This document shows, piece by piece, positions 11,444 to 20,998 of a DNA stretch of 64,000 bases. This DNA is from Vandiemenella viatica (Eukaryota; Arthropoda; Insecta; Orthoptera; Morabidae). Numbering within the stretch: the stretch's first letter is position 1; the number at the start of each line of letters is the position of its first letter. Position numbers and translations under genes: made by a program. The stretch is taken from NCBI GenBank assembly GCA_031002005.1, contig JARYHS010008074.1, forward strand, positions 181,808,494 through 181,872,493, in the 5' to 3' direction. The notes beneath the pieces were generated by a model. That model had not been told where the DNA came from. It ran no database searches and saw nothing but the letters and a program-made list of their open reading frames with translations.

Positions 11444-11644
11444 CATCGTCAACAATCCAGTCATCCACCTGGCGTTCTAAGACCCTTTTAGAATATTCCT
11501 TTTCATTGACTTCCTCATAAACATTCTCAAATTCTGTGACTTCGTACTTGTTTTTGCTTCCTTTTAATTGTTTCAATTTTTCAAATGCCGCCAATCGCCC
11601 ATTTCGATCAACTTTTTGCCGGCGTGACCTCTGAGCAGGAGCAG
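11444..11644 (-). CDS. POLA1: DNA polymerase alpha catalytic subunit, exon 2
   Basis: The acceptor is TCTGATTCAG and the donor G|GTAAAA (GT at 11443-11442). The 201-nt exon reads APAQRSRRQKVDRNGRLAAF, then EKLKQLKGSKNKYEVTEFEN, VYEEVNEKEYSKRVLERQVD and DWIVDD. This aligns with animal POLA1 N-termini: a basic RQ(K/R)VD(K/R)NGR stretch, the LK.LKG block, VYEEV(D/N)E..YSK and DDWI.DD. Phases agree on both sides: exon 1 supplies the first base of the Ser codon, and exon 3 completes the Asp codon. Intron 2 is 499 bp. Confidence 0.93.
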
Positions 11645-11659
11645 CTGAATCAGAAAGTT

Positions 11660-12299
11660 AGTTGAACTAAATTAACAGGTTTTGGAAAGTATACACATAT
11701 TAACAAAATAAAAATAAAAAACTTATTCACTAAAAGTAACTTAACATCTCTAACAAACAAAAAGAAAAGCATTTGTTTTAAAAAATTCTTGTTTGATGCC
11801 CCAACATTATGAAACCATTTAATGAATCCTTAAAAACTTCTTCAAATATTGCACTTTGGTCTAAGTTTACATTTTAATATCCTGACTAAAAAAATTCCAC
11901 TAAAGATACAGCAAACAGTATTAAAAATTCTTAGTGATAACATAATTTCACATTTCCCCTCAAGTAAAAAATAACTAGAAAAAAATTTAAAAAATTGTAA
12001 TTTTATTTAATGATCTGTATAATGATGTTGGGACACCTTTAAATAATCCTATATTAAGTTTTTACAAATGCGATTTGTTTTTACTCTTTTAATGCCAGTT
12101 ATTTCTGTGCAAACCAGATTTTAAAACAATTGTTTCTCGGATTTGGACACATTACAAACTAATCCATCCTACAGTCACATTAACAGTTTTCATAAACAAA
12201 TCTAGTTGCCCACTGCTATAGTCCCTCTGATTTCTGTTTTCGACACCCATACTAAGCCATCAAACTCAAGCCTGACATAGGTTTTGTGTCCCAGGTCTC
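11660..12299. other. Start of the transposon-free part of intron 1
   Basis: AT-rich intronic sequence next to exon 2. I see no gene or repeat family that I can name. Confidence 0.4.
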
Positions 12300-12690
12300 T
12301 CACTTCCTTTCCTACCACATCACTTAATCCAGTAAACAGAGGATTTCGAAACCTATCCCTGCCACTTCCTCAATTTGTTGCATCTAACTTAGTTTATTGT
12401 TACATGACATGCCAAGATATTTACATTTCCTGTCTTCAACAAGAAATTCCCACTCCAAATAATAATCATACAAAACCTTTATTTTTCTATATATGTACCA
12501 AATAATTTAACAATATTAATATTAATATTCATTCCACGTTGACCTAGGCCACTTTATATGCTATTCAGAACTCTATAACCATAGACGATATGCTCTTAAC
12601 TGTAAGCAACCTACACATTCATTCATCAAAACGATGAACAAGACTGGTCTCAATAAGGTATTCTTTGGCATTCCGACTTAAAAATTTGTC
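12300..12690 (-). mobile_element. CR1/Jockey-like LINE family, copy H (fragment)
   Basis: The plus strand shows the antisense of the family's coding end: ATGCCAAGATATTTACATTT (the KYLGI.. region of other copies) near 12410, and an AATGGTCTCAAT-like segment near 12640. It covers the end of the RT palm and the KYLG region. It lies head-to-head with copy A, and their contents overlap, so this is not simple 5' inversion of one copy. Confidence 0.6.
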
Positions 12691-12714
12691 AAGTTTATGA
12701 ACTTATCTAAGGCT

Positions 12715-13435
12715 GATTATAGTTATAAGGTGGGGAAAGAATTGCTAGTTGAAGATTTGAAATGTAAATAGTCTTGGCATAACATTTGATAAACTCAACT
12801 AGGTAGGACACATTGATCAGGTAGTAGGAAAAGGTTTCAAAATCATTCACTTGTGTGATGAGGGGATGTTCCAGAGAAGTAAGGGAATTGGTTTACAAAA
12901 CATTGGTCAGACCATTGTTTGAATATGATAGTGTAGTATGGGACCCAAATTTGGGTATCAAATACGGAAGTTGGAGGTGCTGTAAAAAAGGGCTGCTAGA
13001 TTTGTCTCTGGAAATTACCATAGAACACAATCAGTATGAGATACGATAAAGGACTGGGAATGGGATTCATGGCAAGACACGAGGGGAGTGAAGAAAGTCA
13101 TGGTAGTATAAAAGCCATATGTTGGTGATGATGTGTGGAAAGATATTGGTGGAAGAATTAGGAGAGGTACATGATAGAGAAAAGATGATTGTGACCACGA
13201 CCTGGTCTCAATTTTAGACATAAGGGTGTGGGAAGATTTTGTTTTGTAGGTAAGGGAGTTAGGCATTGGAACAAATTACCAAGAGAAATAATGAATAATT
13301 TATCAAAAATGCAAAATAACTTAAAATTGAAACTAGTAGGGGGAAAAGTAGGTGAGAAAAGGAAAGGGGGAAAACAGGTATGTAGGGAAATTGCCACTGC
13401 AGCAAGTGCTCCATTGCAATTAAATTAAACAACTG
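12715..13435 (+). mobile_element. CR1/Jockey-like LINE family, copy A (3' part)
   Basis: It begins in the VGKELL.EDLKCK region, runs through the thumb (RGCSREVRELVYKTLVRPLF, then EYDSVVWDPN), the FCFVGKGVRHWNKLPREIMN block and the terminal CTCCATTGCAATTAAATTAAA tail shared by all family copies. There are several stops and frameshifts. Family members in this window: H, A, B (17064-18003), C (25138-28050), F (31385-31472), D (39770-41330), E (41540-42219 and 48463-48545), and a tail-only piece at 44352-44385. Confidence 0.75.
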
Positions 13436-13619
13436 AAGCCAGAAATGAGCAAGGGGCAGTGGAAGGGGTAGGAAATGATAGGGGAGGGAAAAAATAGATA
13501 ATTGCAGGAAAATGAAATCTCTGGAAATGTCATGCATATTAACCAAAAAGGTGTTCGTGTGTTTATAGTGACAATCCTTTGTAGTGGCTAATTTATTTTC
13601 GCTAGCCTTCCCTAAATAA

Positions 13620-14030
13620 ATATATGAAATGAACCACCACTGACCTTAGATGATGGTTTCGTGGGGTGAACACACAAAAAATGACAAGAACAGCAAAAAC
13701 AATTGAATATTTCGGGACCAGGACCTTTGTCAACAGGAGAACACTGGAGGGAAGGTGGTGTGGGAGACGGTCTCACAGAATGACCACTAGTCAGGAACAT
13801 GGTGGGGGTAAATTCAAACAGAGGACAGGGAGAGGGGGACAGTGAATTGGATTTAATACATGAGCAATACAAAATATTGCAAATAGTGCAGAATAGTACA
13901 TTAAAATGTTCAAAACATAAATTTGAGAAAGTAAAAGTAAACAGAATAAAATCGAAAAAAATAATAAAAATGAAAAAAAAAAAAATCTACGCAGATAAAC
14001 ATCAGTTTGATTACCCATCGTCGTCATTCA
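13620..14030 (-). repeat. Inverted pLTR-like copy of the Penelope tail
   Basis: It is the reverse complement of 18370-18770 with moderate divergence: the CCACCACTGACCTTAGATGA start matches the reverse of the CATCTAAGGTAAGTGGTGG end. It contains the same hammerhead-like motif (13706-13734, minus) and a poly-A-rich inner edge at about 13970-13985. Confidence 0.75.
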
Positions 14031-14817
14031 CATTAGGAATGTGTGGTCCTATCACTCTGAAACCTACCTTCTCGACTTGTCTCCCATGTTTTAACACATA
14101 ACTACTGTTGTTTATAATCTATTCCCATATCCAAATTCTTTTTTTAGCATCCTATCTATCCACCATTTCATTTTAGTGGCTCATGCTTCCCATTTCAGTG
14201 ACTTGTTTCCCACGACCTGAACGCTACTAGTTCATTTTAATCCATATTTCTATGCACCTGTTTCACTTGTTTTTCACACACACTACTAGCGTTTATGATA
14301 TTTTCCTATAAGTAAATTAAAATTTTTACCGTCCTATACTTGGGGGCTAATAACTTTTTTTAACACCTATTCCTCACCGCCCCATCCGTTTACCGCTCTC
14401 ACCTCCGTTGGTGCACATTTTATATCGCACTATCGGCCAAGCACCCTATTTGCAATCATCTAAACATTTTTTATTGATAATTATCATTCCATCCAATGAC
14501 AGCTTTACTTCATAGGCATGATTTTCTAACCTATTGTCAGTGACACGAGTCGATCTTAACACTTTTCAACTCCTCCCTCCCTTTTTCCCCTTTCAAAATG
14601 ATTCCACCAACATTCCCTTATAGAGCGCCTGTTGATATATACTTGTCCTCCTGCAGATACCATGCCTTCGAATTAGCTAAACCACAGTCTCATATCCTTT
14701 TCTTAAAATAATGTCTTCTTCAACATTCCTCCAAATGGTATCACCATCAAATTGCCAGTATTTGGGTGTCCCCCGCAAATTCACCCAGGCCTACATGCTT
14801 TCCGCTAGAAACAGTCT

Positions 14818-17800
14818 TTGGCCCTCACCCACCTTGTCCTGCAACAGTACACCAATCTTGCTAACCAACACTCCAGAAACCTAATATCCCTTCACAAAAT
14901 ACTCCTGCTCTCATTCCCGCAAGTAATCCCACTTATAAATCAGATTCTACAGCAGTCAGTGAATTCCAGTAGTAGGCATGTCCAGAACCATCTGCACAAA
15001 TTGTTCACATTACTGAAGTGGCTGACAGCCATTCATCCATCAGTCAAAACTACAGCCTCCCCTGATATCCTCAAAACTTTCCATTGCCCAACTGCTCAAC
15101 ATACCTCCTCTTTTGAAACCCACACCTCGCTCTCTGCTCTCCAGCCCTGCTTCCAAACCTAAACTGTCAGTCGTGAACCTGTCCTCTTCATCACTATCTG
15201 AACCCCAACTCTCCGTACTCTCTAAAGGCCTTACCTTTTCTCCAACCCCTACATTTGGCCATGCCAACCTAGTCCGACTCTCTTTCATTCTGTCGAACAC
15301 TCCACTGGCGGAACCACTTTGCCACTCATGTCAGTAAACCTGGGCCTCAAGACTACCTGGAACCCAGTCTCCAAAAATTCAAACCACTAATCAAACTTGA
15401 CCCACCACCTCTTCCACTGAACCATCCCATACAAATTTTTGAGGAATTCTTATCCACCAGTTTGGCTTCTCCTAGTTTTCTGAAGTCCTTGATGAATACC
15501 AGCAATCTCAGCCCAGTTGAAACCGGTGCCAGAAAACAACTTGCGACTAACCCAGACCTTATCATTCTACCCGCAGACAAGGGCTCAACCACAGTAGTTA
15601 TGAATTGCAGTGACTATATGGCTGAAGCCGTTCGTCAGTTATCAGATGCCAACAATTACTGCTGCCTCGCTGAAGATCCCACATCAGCTGTCAACAAAAA
15701 AATACAGGAATATGTACAGTTCAATGGGCCCCTCCAGGGTCTCACCCCACAGTCAATCTCTGTTCGTACTCCTCAGAATCCATGCACTCCTACACTTTAC
15801 CTCATTCCCAAAATCCATAAGCCTGGCAATCCGGGATGCCCCACTGTTGCGGCTTACGGATCTCCTACTGAACGAATCTCTGCATTGGTGGACCAGTACC
15901 TACCACCTATAGTCTCTCAGCTCCCCTCCCGCATCAAGGACATCCGTCTTTACACTGTGCCCACACCACTTCCTTCCGACTCCATCCTGGTAACCATTGA
16001 TGTCACATCACTGTACACACACATTCCACATTGCCATGGCCTTAGCGCCATGGAACATTTTCTGCCCTCCGAACAGCTGCCCCAGCACATCTTTCCTTGC
16101 CACCTTGGCTGAACTAATACTTAACAACAACTAATTCTCCTTTGAAGGCAATATCTACCACCAAACCCGTCGCACTGCCATGGGCACTTGCATGGCCCCC
16201 TCTTATGCTAATTTCTTAATGGGCCGCCTGGAACAGATGTTTTTGGAGAAAGTTTCCCTCAAACCCCTCCTGTAGCTGAGGTTCACAGATGACATATTTA
16301 TGATCTGGCCACATGGAGAAAACACCCTTCTAAATTTTCTGGATGATCTAATTACCTTTAGTAACTCGCTGAATTTCACATGGACCTACTCCCATACCCA
16401 GGCCACATTCTTGGATGCGTACCTGTCCCTTTCCAATGGTCACCTCAGCTCCTCAGTCCACACCTAACCCACCAACTCACAGCAGTACCTCCATTTTGAC
16501 AGTTGCCATCCGTATCATACCAAACGTTCCCTCCCTTACAGTCTTGGCATTCGAGGCAGTTGTATATGCTCCAACCAGAAATCCTTATGGAGTATTCAGA
16601 CAACATCTCACAAGCATTGGTATCCCGCAACTATCCCCCAGCTTTGGTTCTTCACAAGCAAATTTCACAAGCCACATTGCAACCTGCTCAATCTATTGAT
16701 TGCTCCAAACCCCCAGAAACCAACCACAGTCCAGTCCCGGTAATGCAATATTTCCCCGGCCTTGAATCCATCAGCAGAATCCTTCGGCAGGGTTATGATT
16801 TCCTATTGACCTGCCCAGAAATGAGATCCATTCTTCCAAAAATCCTCCCTGGCCCTCCTACAAGTTGTTTCAGCAGGCCTCCCAACCTCAGCCAACTCCT
16901 AGTCCACAAAACACATTCCTCGTCCCATCAGACAGCCCCAAGGATTTTTCCCATGCAATTGACCCCGCTACAAAATGTGCGACATACACCATGTCTCCAC
17001 CACTTTCACCTACCCTATCAGTGGCGAGAGCTTTCCTATCATAGGACACGCCACCTGTGGGAACGTAAGTGGTTTTCAAGCAGGCAACATGGTTTCAGGA
17101 AAGGATATTCATGTGAATCTCAGTTGGTGGGATATATGCAAGATATTTCAGATGAAATGGACAAGGGAGGCCAAATTGATAGTGTAGCACTAGATCTGTC
17201 TAAGGCATTTGACAGAGTAAGCCATAAAATGGTAGTAAATAAGGTAAAAACCATTGGAGTGGATGAGAAAGTGATTTGCTGGGTAGAAGAATTTTTAAAA
17301 GGTAGAAAACAGAAAATTAGGGTAGGAAATGTAGTATCAAAAGAAGTGGAAGTAAAAATGGGTGTGTCACAGGGTGCATATTGGGACCACTGAAATTAGA
17401 TTGTTTGCAGATGGCATAATGCTGTATAAAAAAATCATAACGATAGAGGATTGTAAACAGTTGCAGGGTGATCTGGACAGGATATCTAGTTGGGTTGGTA
17501 AACATGGAATGAAGATAAATGCAAAGAAGAGTCAATTTATTAGATACACAAATAAAAAACAAAAGGTTAATTATGAATATAAGGTGGGGAAAGAATTGCT
17601 TGCTGAAGACTTGAAATGTAAATATCTTGGCATTACTTTTGATAACAAGCTTAACTGGGCAGGACACATAGGACGGGTGTGACAGATATGATAAAGGAGC
17701 TTAGGCATGGAAAGATATTGCAATAGGTATGAAAAGTAGTGCATGGAAGAGAAAAGATGACCATGACCACAAGCTGGCACTCGATTTCAGGCACAAGAGT

Positions 17801-18298
17801 GTGGAAAGATTCTCTTTTTTAGGTAAGGGGGTCAGGGATTGGAATGAGTTACCAAGAGAAATGATGAATAATTTACCAAAAACTTTGAAAGAATTTAAAG
17901 ATAAAATTTGTAGAGGGCAAATGTAGGTTGGTGCAGGATAGGGGTAAGATGGGTGTGTAGGGAAATTGCCACCGGAGCCTGTGCTCCATTGCAATTAAAT
18001 TAAAACCTCCCATGTAATATACCAGCTGACCTGCTTGGCTTCCTATATAGGTTTGACTACTAATCCGCTAGCCATAAGAAAGAGTGGGCAAGAAAAGACA
18101 GTTTTCACTTGGAATCCAAAACATCCAGTAGCTATACATGCCATATCCCATGACACCAATAATTTTAATTCTTGTTTCACAGTCCGTGCTATCAGAGTCC
18201 TCCCAAACAACAGCAGCTCCTCTGAACTCAGAAGATGGGAGCTTGCCTACCGATACAAACTAGGTACAAGGCCACCTCCTGGTCCCAATTTGAGATAA
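14818..18298 (+). pseudogene. Penelope RT plus GIY-YIG endonuclease, broken
   Basis: An N-terminal helical region lies at about 14818-15460. RT motifs follow: LPADKGSTTVVM (15570), YLIPKIHKPGNPGCP (15800), YGSPTERISALVDQYLPP, IDVTSLYTHIP (16000), GTCMAPSYANF (16180) and RFTDDIFMIW (16280) with the catalytic DD. After RT come FPGLESISRILRQGYDFL and SGESFPIIGHATCGN. Past the nested LINE, SHVIYQLTC, YIGLTTNPLAIR and HPVAIHAISH form the GIY-YIG-type nuclease with SSSSELRRWELAYRY at the end. Frameshifts at about 16112 and stops such as 16275 make it inactive. It copies RNA by target-primed insertion, using the nuclease to nick DNA. Confidence 0.85.
17064..18003 (+). mobile_element. CR1/Jockey-like LINE family, copy B nested in Penelope 1
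   Basis: It reads SSRQHGFRKGYSCESQLVGY, then DLSKAFDRVSHKMVVNKVKT, then GVSQGAYWDH where a deletion has removed the PLLF..INDL part. It resumes with EIRLFADGIMLYKK (catalytic FADD changed to FADG), KYLGITFDNKLNWAGHIG, a second deletion, FLGKGVRDWNELPREMMN and the family tail CTCCATTGCAATTAAATTAAA. The Penelope frame is interrupted after ATCGN and resumes with SHVIYQLTC, so the LINE inserted after Penelope. No target duplication is obvious. Confidence 0.8.
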
Positions 18299-18636
18299 TA
18301 CCCAGTCAGGACTTTTCCTTCCCTCTATCCACTCCTTGCCTACATGCCCATTGTCTATATTGAACCACCAGATACCAGAGGTGATGTTTATCTGCATAGA
18401 TTCTTTTGTTTTTATTTTACTTTTTTTCAATTTTATTCTGTTTACTTTTACTTTCTCAAATTTATGTTATGAACATTTTAATGTACTATTCTGCACTTTT
18501 TGCATTGCTCATGTATTAAATCCAATTCACTGTCCCCCTCTCTCTATCCTCTGTTTGAATTTACCCCAACCATGTTCCTGACTAGTGGTCATTCTGTGAG
18601 ACCGTCTCCCACACCACCTTACCTCCAGTGTTCTTC

Positions 18637-18669
18637 TGTTGACGAAGGGCCTAGTCCCGAAATATTCAT
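18637..18669 (+). ncRNA. Hammerhead ribozyme-like core in the Penelope tail (candidate)
   Basis: The tail contains TTGACGA, then GGG-loop-CCC, then GAAATATT, matching the hammerhead order CUGANGA, stem II, GAAA with the conserved C3 changed to U. Related tails keep the GGG/CCC stem with different loops: 13706-13734 (minus), 23862-23890 (minus) and 24003-24030 (plus). Hammerhead motifs are known in Penelope-like elements. This copy is probably inactive, and stem I is not convincing by eye. Confidence 0.35.
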
Positions 18670-18949
18670 TGTTTTTGCTGTTCTTGTTCTTCTTTATGTG
18701 TTCACCCCACGAAACCATCATCTAAGGTAAGTGGTGGTACATTTCGCTATCCTTTTTTTGTAAATCCATTAGCTACTTAGCTCCTATTATTTCCTTATTA
18801 CTATAGTACCTGGGTGTCCGATCTTCGCTCGGCATCTTTCGATTTCTGTTCAATATCCAAGATTTCGAGTGTAGTTTGATTAAAGTAAAACGTTTGAAGG
18901 CTTCCTAGGCGTTTTGAGGTGCACAGTTAACCAAAGAGAAGCTTAACTA

Positions 18950-19130
18950 ACATCAGTGGGCTTACTGGTGCCTGAACCTTCTACGTAATGAGGTTAGAGC
19001 CGTTTTAAAGAAACCAAATTAATAAAATGCTGCTTTTTTTTAAAAATCGTGTTAAAAACTTGATAAGAAAAACGTTATTTACATATTAAATTTCATCCAA
19101 ATCGCTAGATCCATTTGCGAGACCGCCTCA
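18950..19130 (+). repeat. Diverged direct repeat, left copy
   Basis: It contains a TGGTGCCTGAACCTTCTACG start, a GCCGTTTTAAAG block and ends in AAATTTCATCCAAATCGC with a TTTGCGAGA motif. A diverged copy in the same orientation lies at 20075-20272. The two flank the foldback element at 19180-19775. Confidence 0.6.
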
Positions 19131-19179
19131 TAAATTACTTTCAAAGAAAAATGATATTGTTATGTTAAATAGAAATCTT

Positions 19180-19775
19180 AATGCCAGTCAGGGATTAATT
19201 AATTGTGCGAGATTTGTGGTAATTCAGGGGATTCTACGATAACCCTTGATGATGGATTCTTATGTAACGCGACGAGAAAAACTGAAAGTAAAAAATATTT
19301 TTTTTATATATCTCGCTTAGTTCTCGAGATATCTTAACTCAAAATTGACGTGGTTGGTTGAAATGCGACCTGGACCAGAAGATAAAGTTCGCCACAGCCA
19401 AGTTCGATGATGAATTCGTATGAAACTCGTCGAAAATCGAAAATAAAGAATTTATTTTTCTGATATCTCGAATGAAGAGGTTAGGATTAGATCCGGCCTG
19501 GACCAGAAAAAAATCCACCAAAACTACTATGTCTATATGGTGGTAATGTACTTTCAATGTTTTATTTTGTTCCTAATGGTTGTTAGGTTGAAATACTACG
19601 GCCTGGATCAGAAGACACATCGCCAAAAGCACAAGGAACTATACCTATAACTGATTTTCTACATGGTATATCTGGAATACCAAGCGAGATATCAAGAACA
19701 TTTATTCTTTATTTTCGATATGTTTCGTCAGTTCTACAAGATTTCATCATCAGATTGTGACGTCACGGTAATGAT
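19180..19775. mobile_element. Foldback-family element FB1
   Basis: The left arm holds two ~160-bp subrepeats, each starting GATGATG..TTC.TATG (19247 and 19408). The first is the clearer copy of the unit, with a CTCGCTTAGTTCTCGAGATAT palindrome-like core and a CGACCTGGACCAGAAG segment. The right arm (19662-19765) carries the unit in inverted orientation (AAGCGAGATATC). The body contains GTTAGGTTGAAATACTACGG. Related copies: 34090-34770, 42601-43200 and 43620-44300. No coding capacity. Confidence 0.65.
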
Positions 19776-20074
19776 AGAACATCATCAGTGGTAAATTCAT
19801 TCACTCCGATAAAACTATGTTCATACCTCGCGTGGTAGTATTTAATTACAAACTAACAACCACTTTTAACGATGATTATTTTTTAACTGGTACCGGTAAT
19901 ATTATTTTCAAAGAAGTTTCTGTAAAGTATCACTTCTGACAAAACCAATTATAAAATTTTAATTACCTTCCTTTTTAAATGTTTTACAAATAAACTTGCA
20001 GTGTTAATATTTCCACGGCTCAGCCAGTATACAAGAACTGTTTGTTTAAATATTCTTTGAAATCAATGAGAATC

Positions 20075-20272
20075 TATTTGTAGGCTTTCTGGTACCTGAA
20101 TTATCTACGAGATGGCGCTAGTGCCGTTTTCGAGATACCAAGTTAAAAAAATGTTCGTATTTTGTAAATTCGCTTTTTTGTAGGGAAGATAACTATATAG
20201 GTAATCTTAAAAGTCAAAACGTTATCTAAATATCAAATTTCATCCAAATCGTCATAGCCGTTTCCGAGATCC
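20075..20272 (+). repeat. Diverged direct repeat, right copy
   Basis: It matches 18950-19130 in the same orientation: TGGTACCTGAATTATCTACG, GTGCCGTTTTCGAG, CAAAACGTTATCTAAATATC and AAATTTCATCCAAATCGTC. Phrases of this type (TTTCATCCAAATCG..AGCCGTTTTCGAG) are common in insect transposon tails; the family is not named here. Confidence 0.6.
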
Positions 20273-20275
20273 GAA

Positions 20276-20430
20276 ATATATATATATATACAAGAATTGC
20301 TCGTTTAAAGATATAAGATATTACTGAATATTACTATATATACTGAATACAATATATATACTATACTATATATATACTGAATATTACTATATATTACTGA
20401 ATATTAAAATTTTAATATTAATATTTTTCG
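20276..20430. repeat. AT-rich simple repeat
   Basis: TA dinucleotide runs and ACTATATATACTGAATA-type degenerate repeats fill this stretch between the repeat copy and Penelope element 2. Confidence 0.8.
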
Positions 20431-20829
20431 TATTTTTTTGCCCTTTAGCTCCGTCTCTGTAATTTTCTGATGTGTAATTTATAATCGTTTGTTCTTCCTG
20501 CGATCGGCATATCTTGATCATTCCATTTCACGGTTGACGAATTTTCTAAATTATCATTTTTTGAAGGTTTATCCACTGTTTCTTCATACAGCGCCAAATT
20601 GTTAATATTTTTCATCACATTTTATCTTCGTTTCAGAATTTTTCCTCTGTGCTGTGTCCTTGTAGCATATCTCATCATTCATAATAATCAATTTCCCCAC
20701 ATGTCATCCATAGATTCATTTCTTCCTACAAGTGTCACACCTTCCGCCTCGCCAAACTACATTCCCATTCTCTTCCTTCAATCCTGCCTTTCTCTAAATA
20801 TTCCTGCAAATGGATTAACCATTAAACTC

Positions 20830-20998
20830 CCTGTTGATTCTTGGCTATCCTGGTGACGCCGTGTCATGTTTCTTGAAACCGACGTTTCGACCATCATTCT
20901 GGGGTCTTCTTCCAGGGCAGAACTGCGTCTTCAGTCAGTGAGCGGCACCACCCGGATAGCCAAGAACCAACTGACTCTGGCCGCGGAAGCCTACGATT
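20830..20998 (+). mobile_element. 169-bp snapback SINE-like insertion with 11-bp TSD
   Basis: It is flanked by perfect direct repeats CCATTAAACTC (20819-20829 and 20999-21009). It contains an internal inverted repeat (TTCTTGGCTATCC near 20840, GGATAGCCAAGAA near 20955), a GAAACCGACGTTTCGACC motif and a GGCCGCGGAAGCCTACGA end. A 176-bp insertion of similar architecture lies at 48910-49085. It interrupts the N-terminal region of Penelope element 2. Confidence 0.7.

Larger units (their letters stand above)
13620..18780 (+). mobile_element. Penelope-like element 1 with inverted pLTR-like ends
   Basis: A Penelope reverse transcriptase followed by a GIY-YIG endonuclease lies at 14818-18298. The downstream tail at about 18370-18770 is present as an inverted copy at 13620-14030 at the left end. 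The shared text includes GACCGTCTCCCACACCACC and the segment CCCGAAATATT. Inverted or tandem pLTR arrangements are typical of Penelope elements. A LINE copy (B) is nested at 17064-18003 between the RT and the endonuclease. The orientation is antisense to POLA1, in intron 1. Confidence 0.8.

Noticed and set aside
12300..13435. LINE twin-priming (one copy with a 5' inversion)
   Set aside because: The inverted piece and the forward piece overlap in content, which twin priming does not produce.
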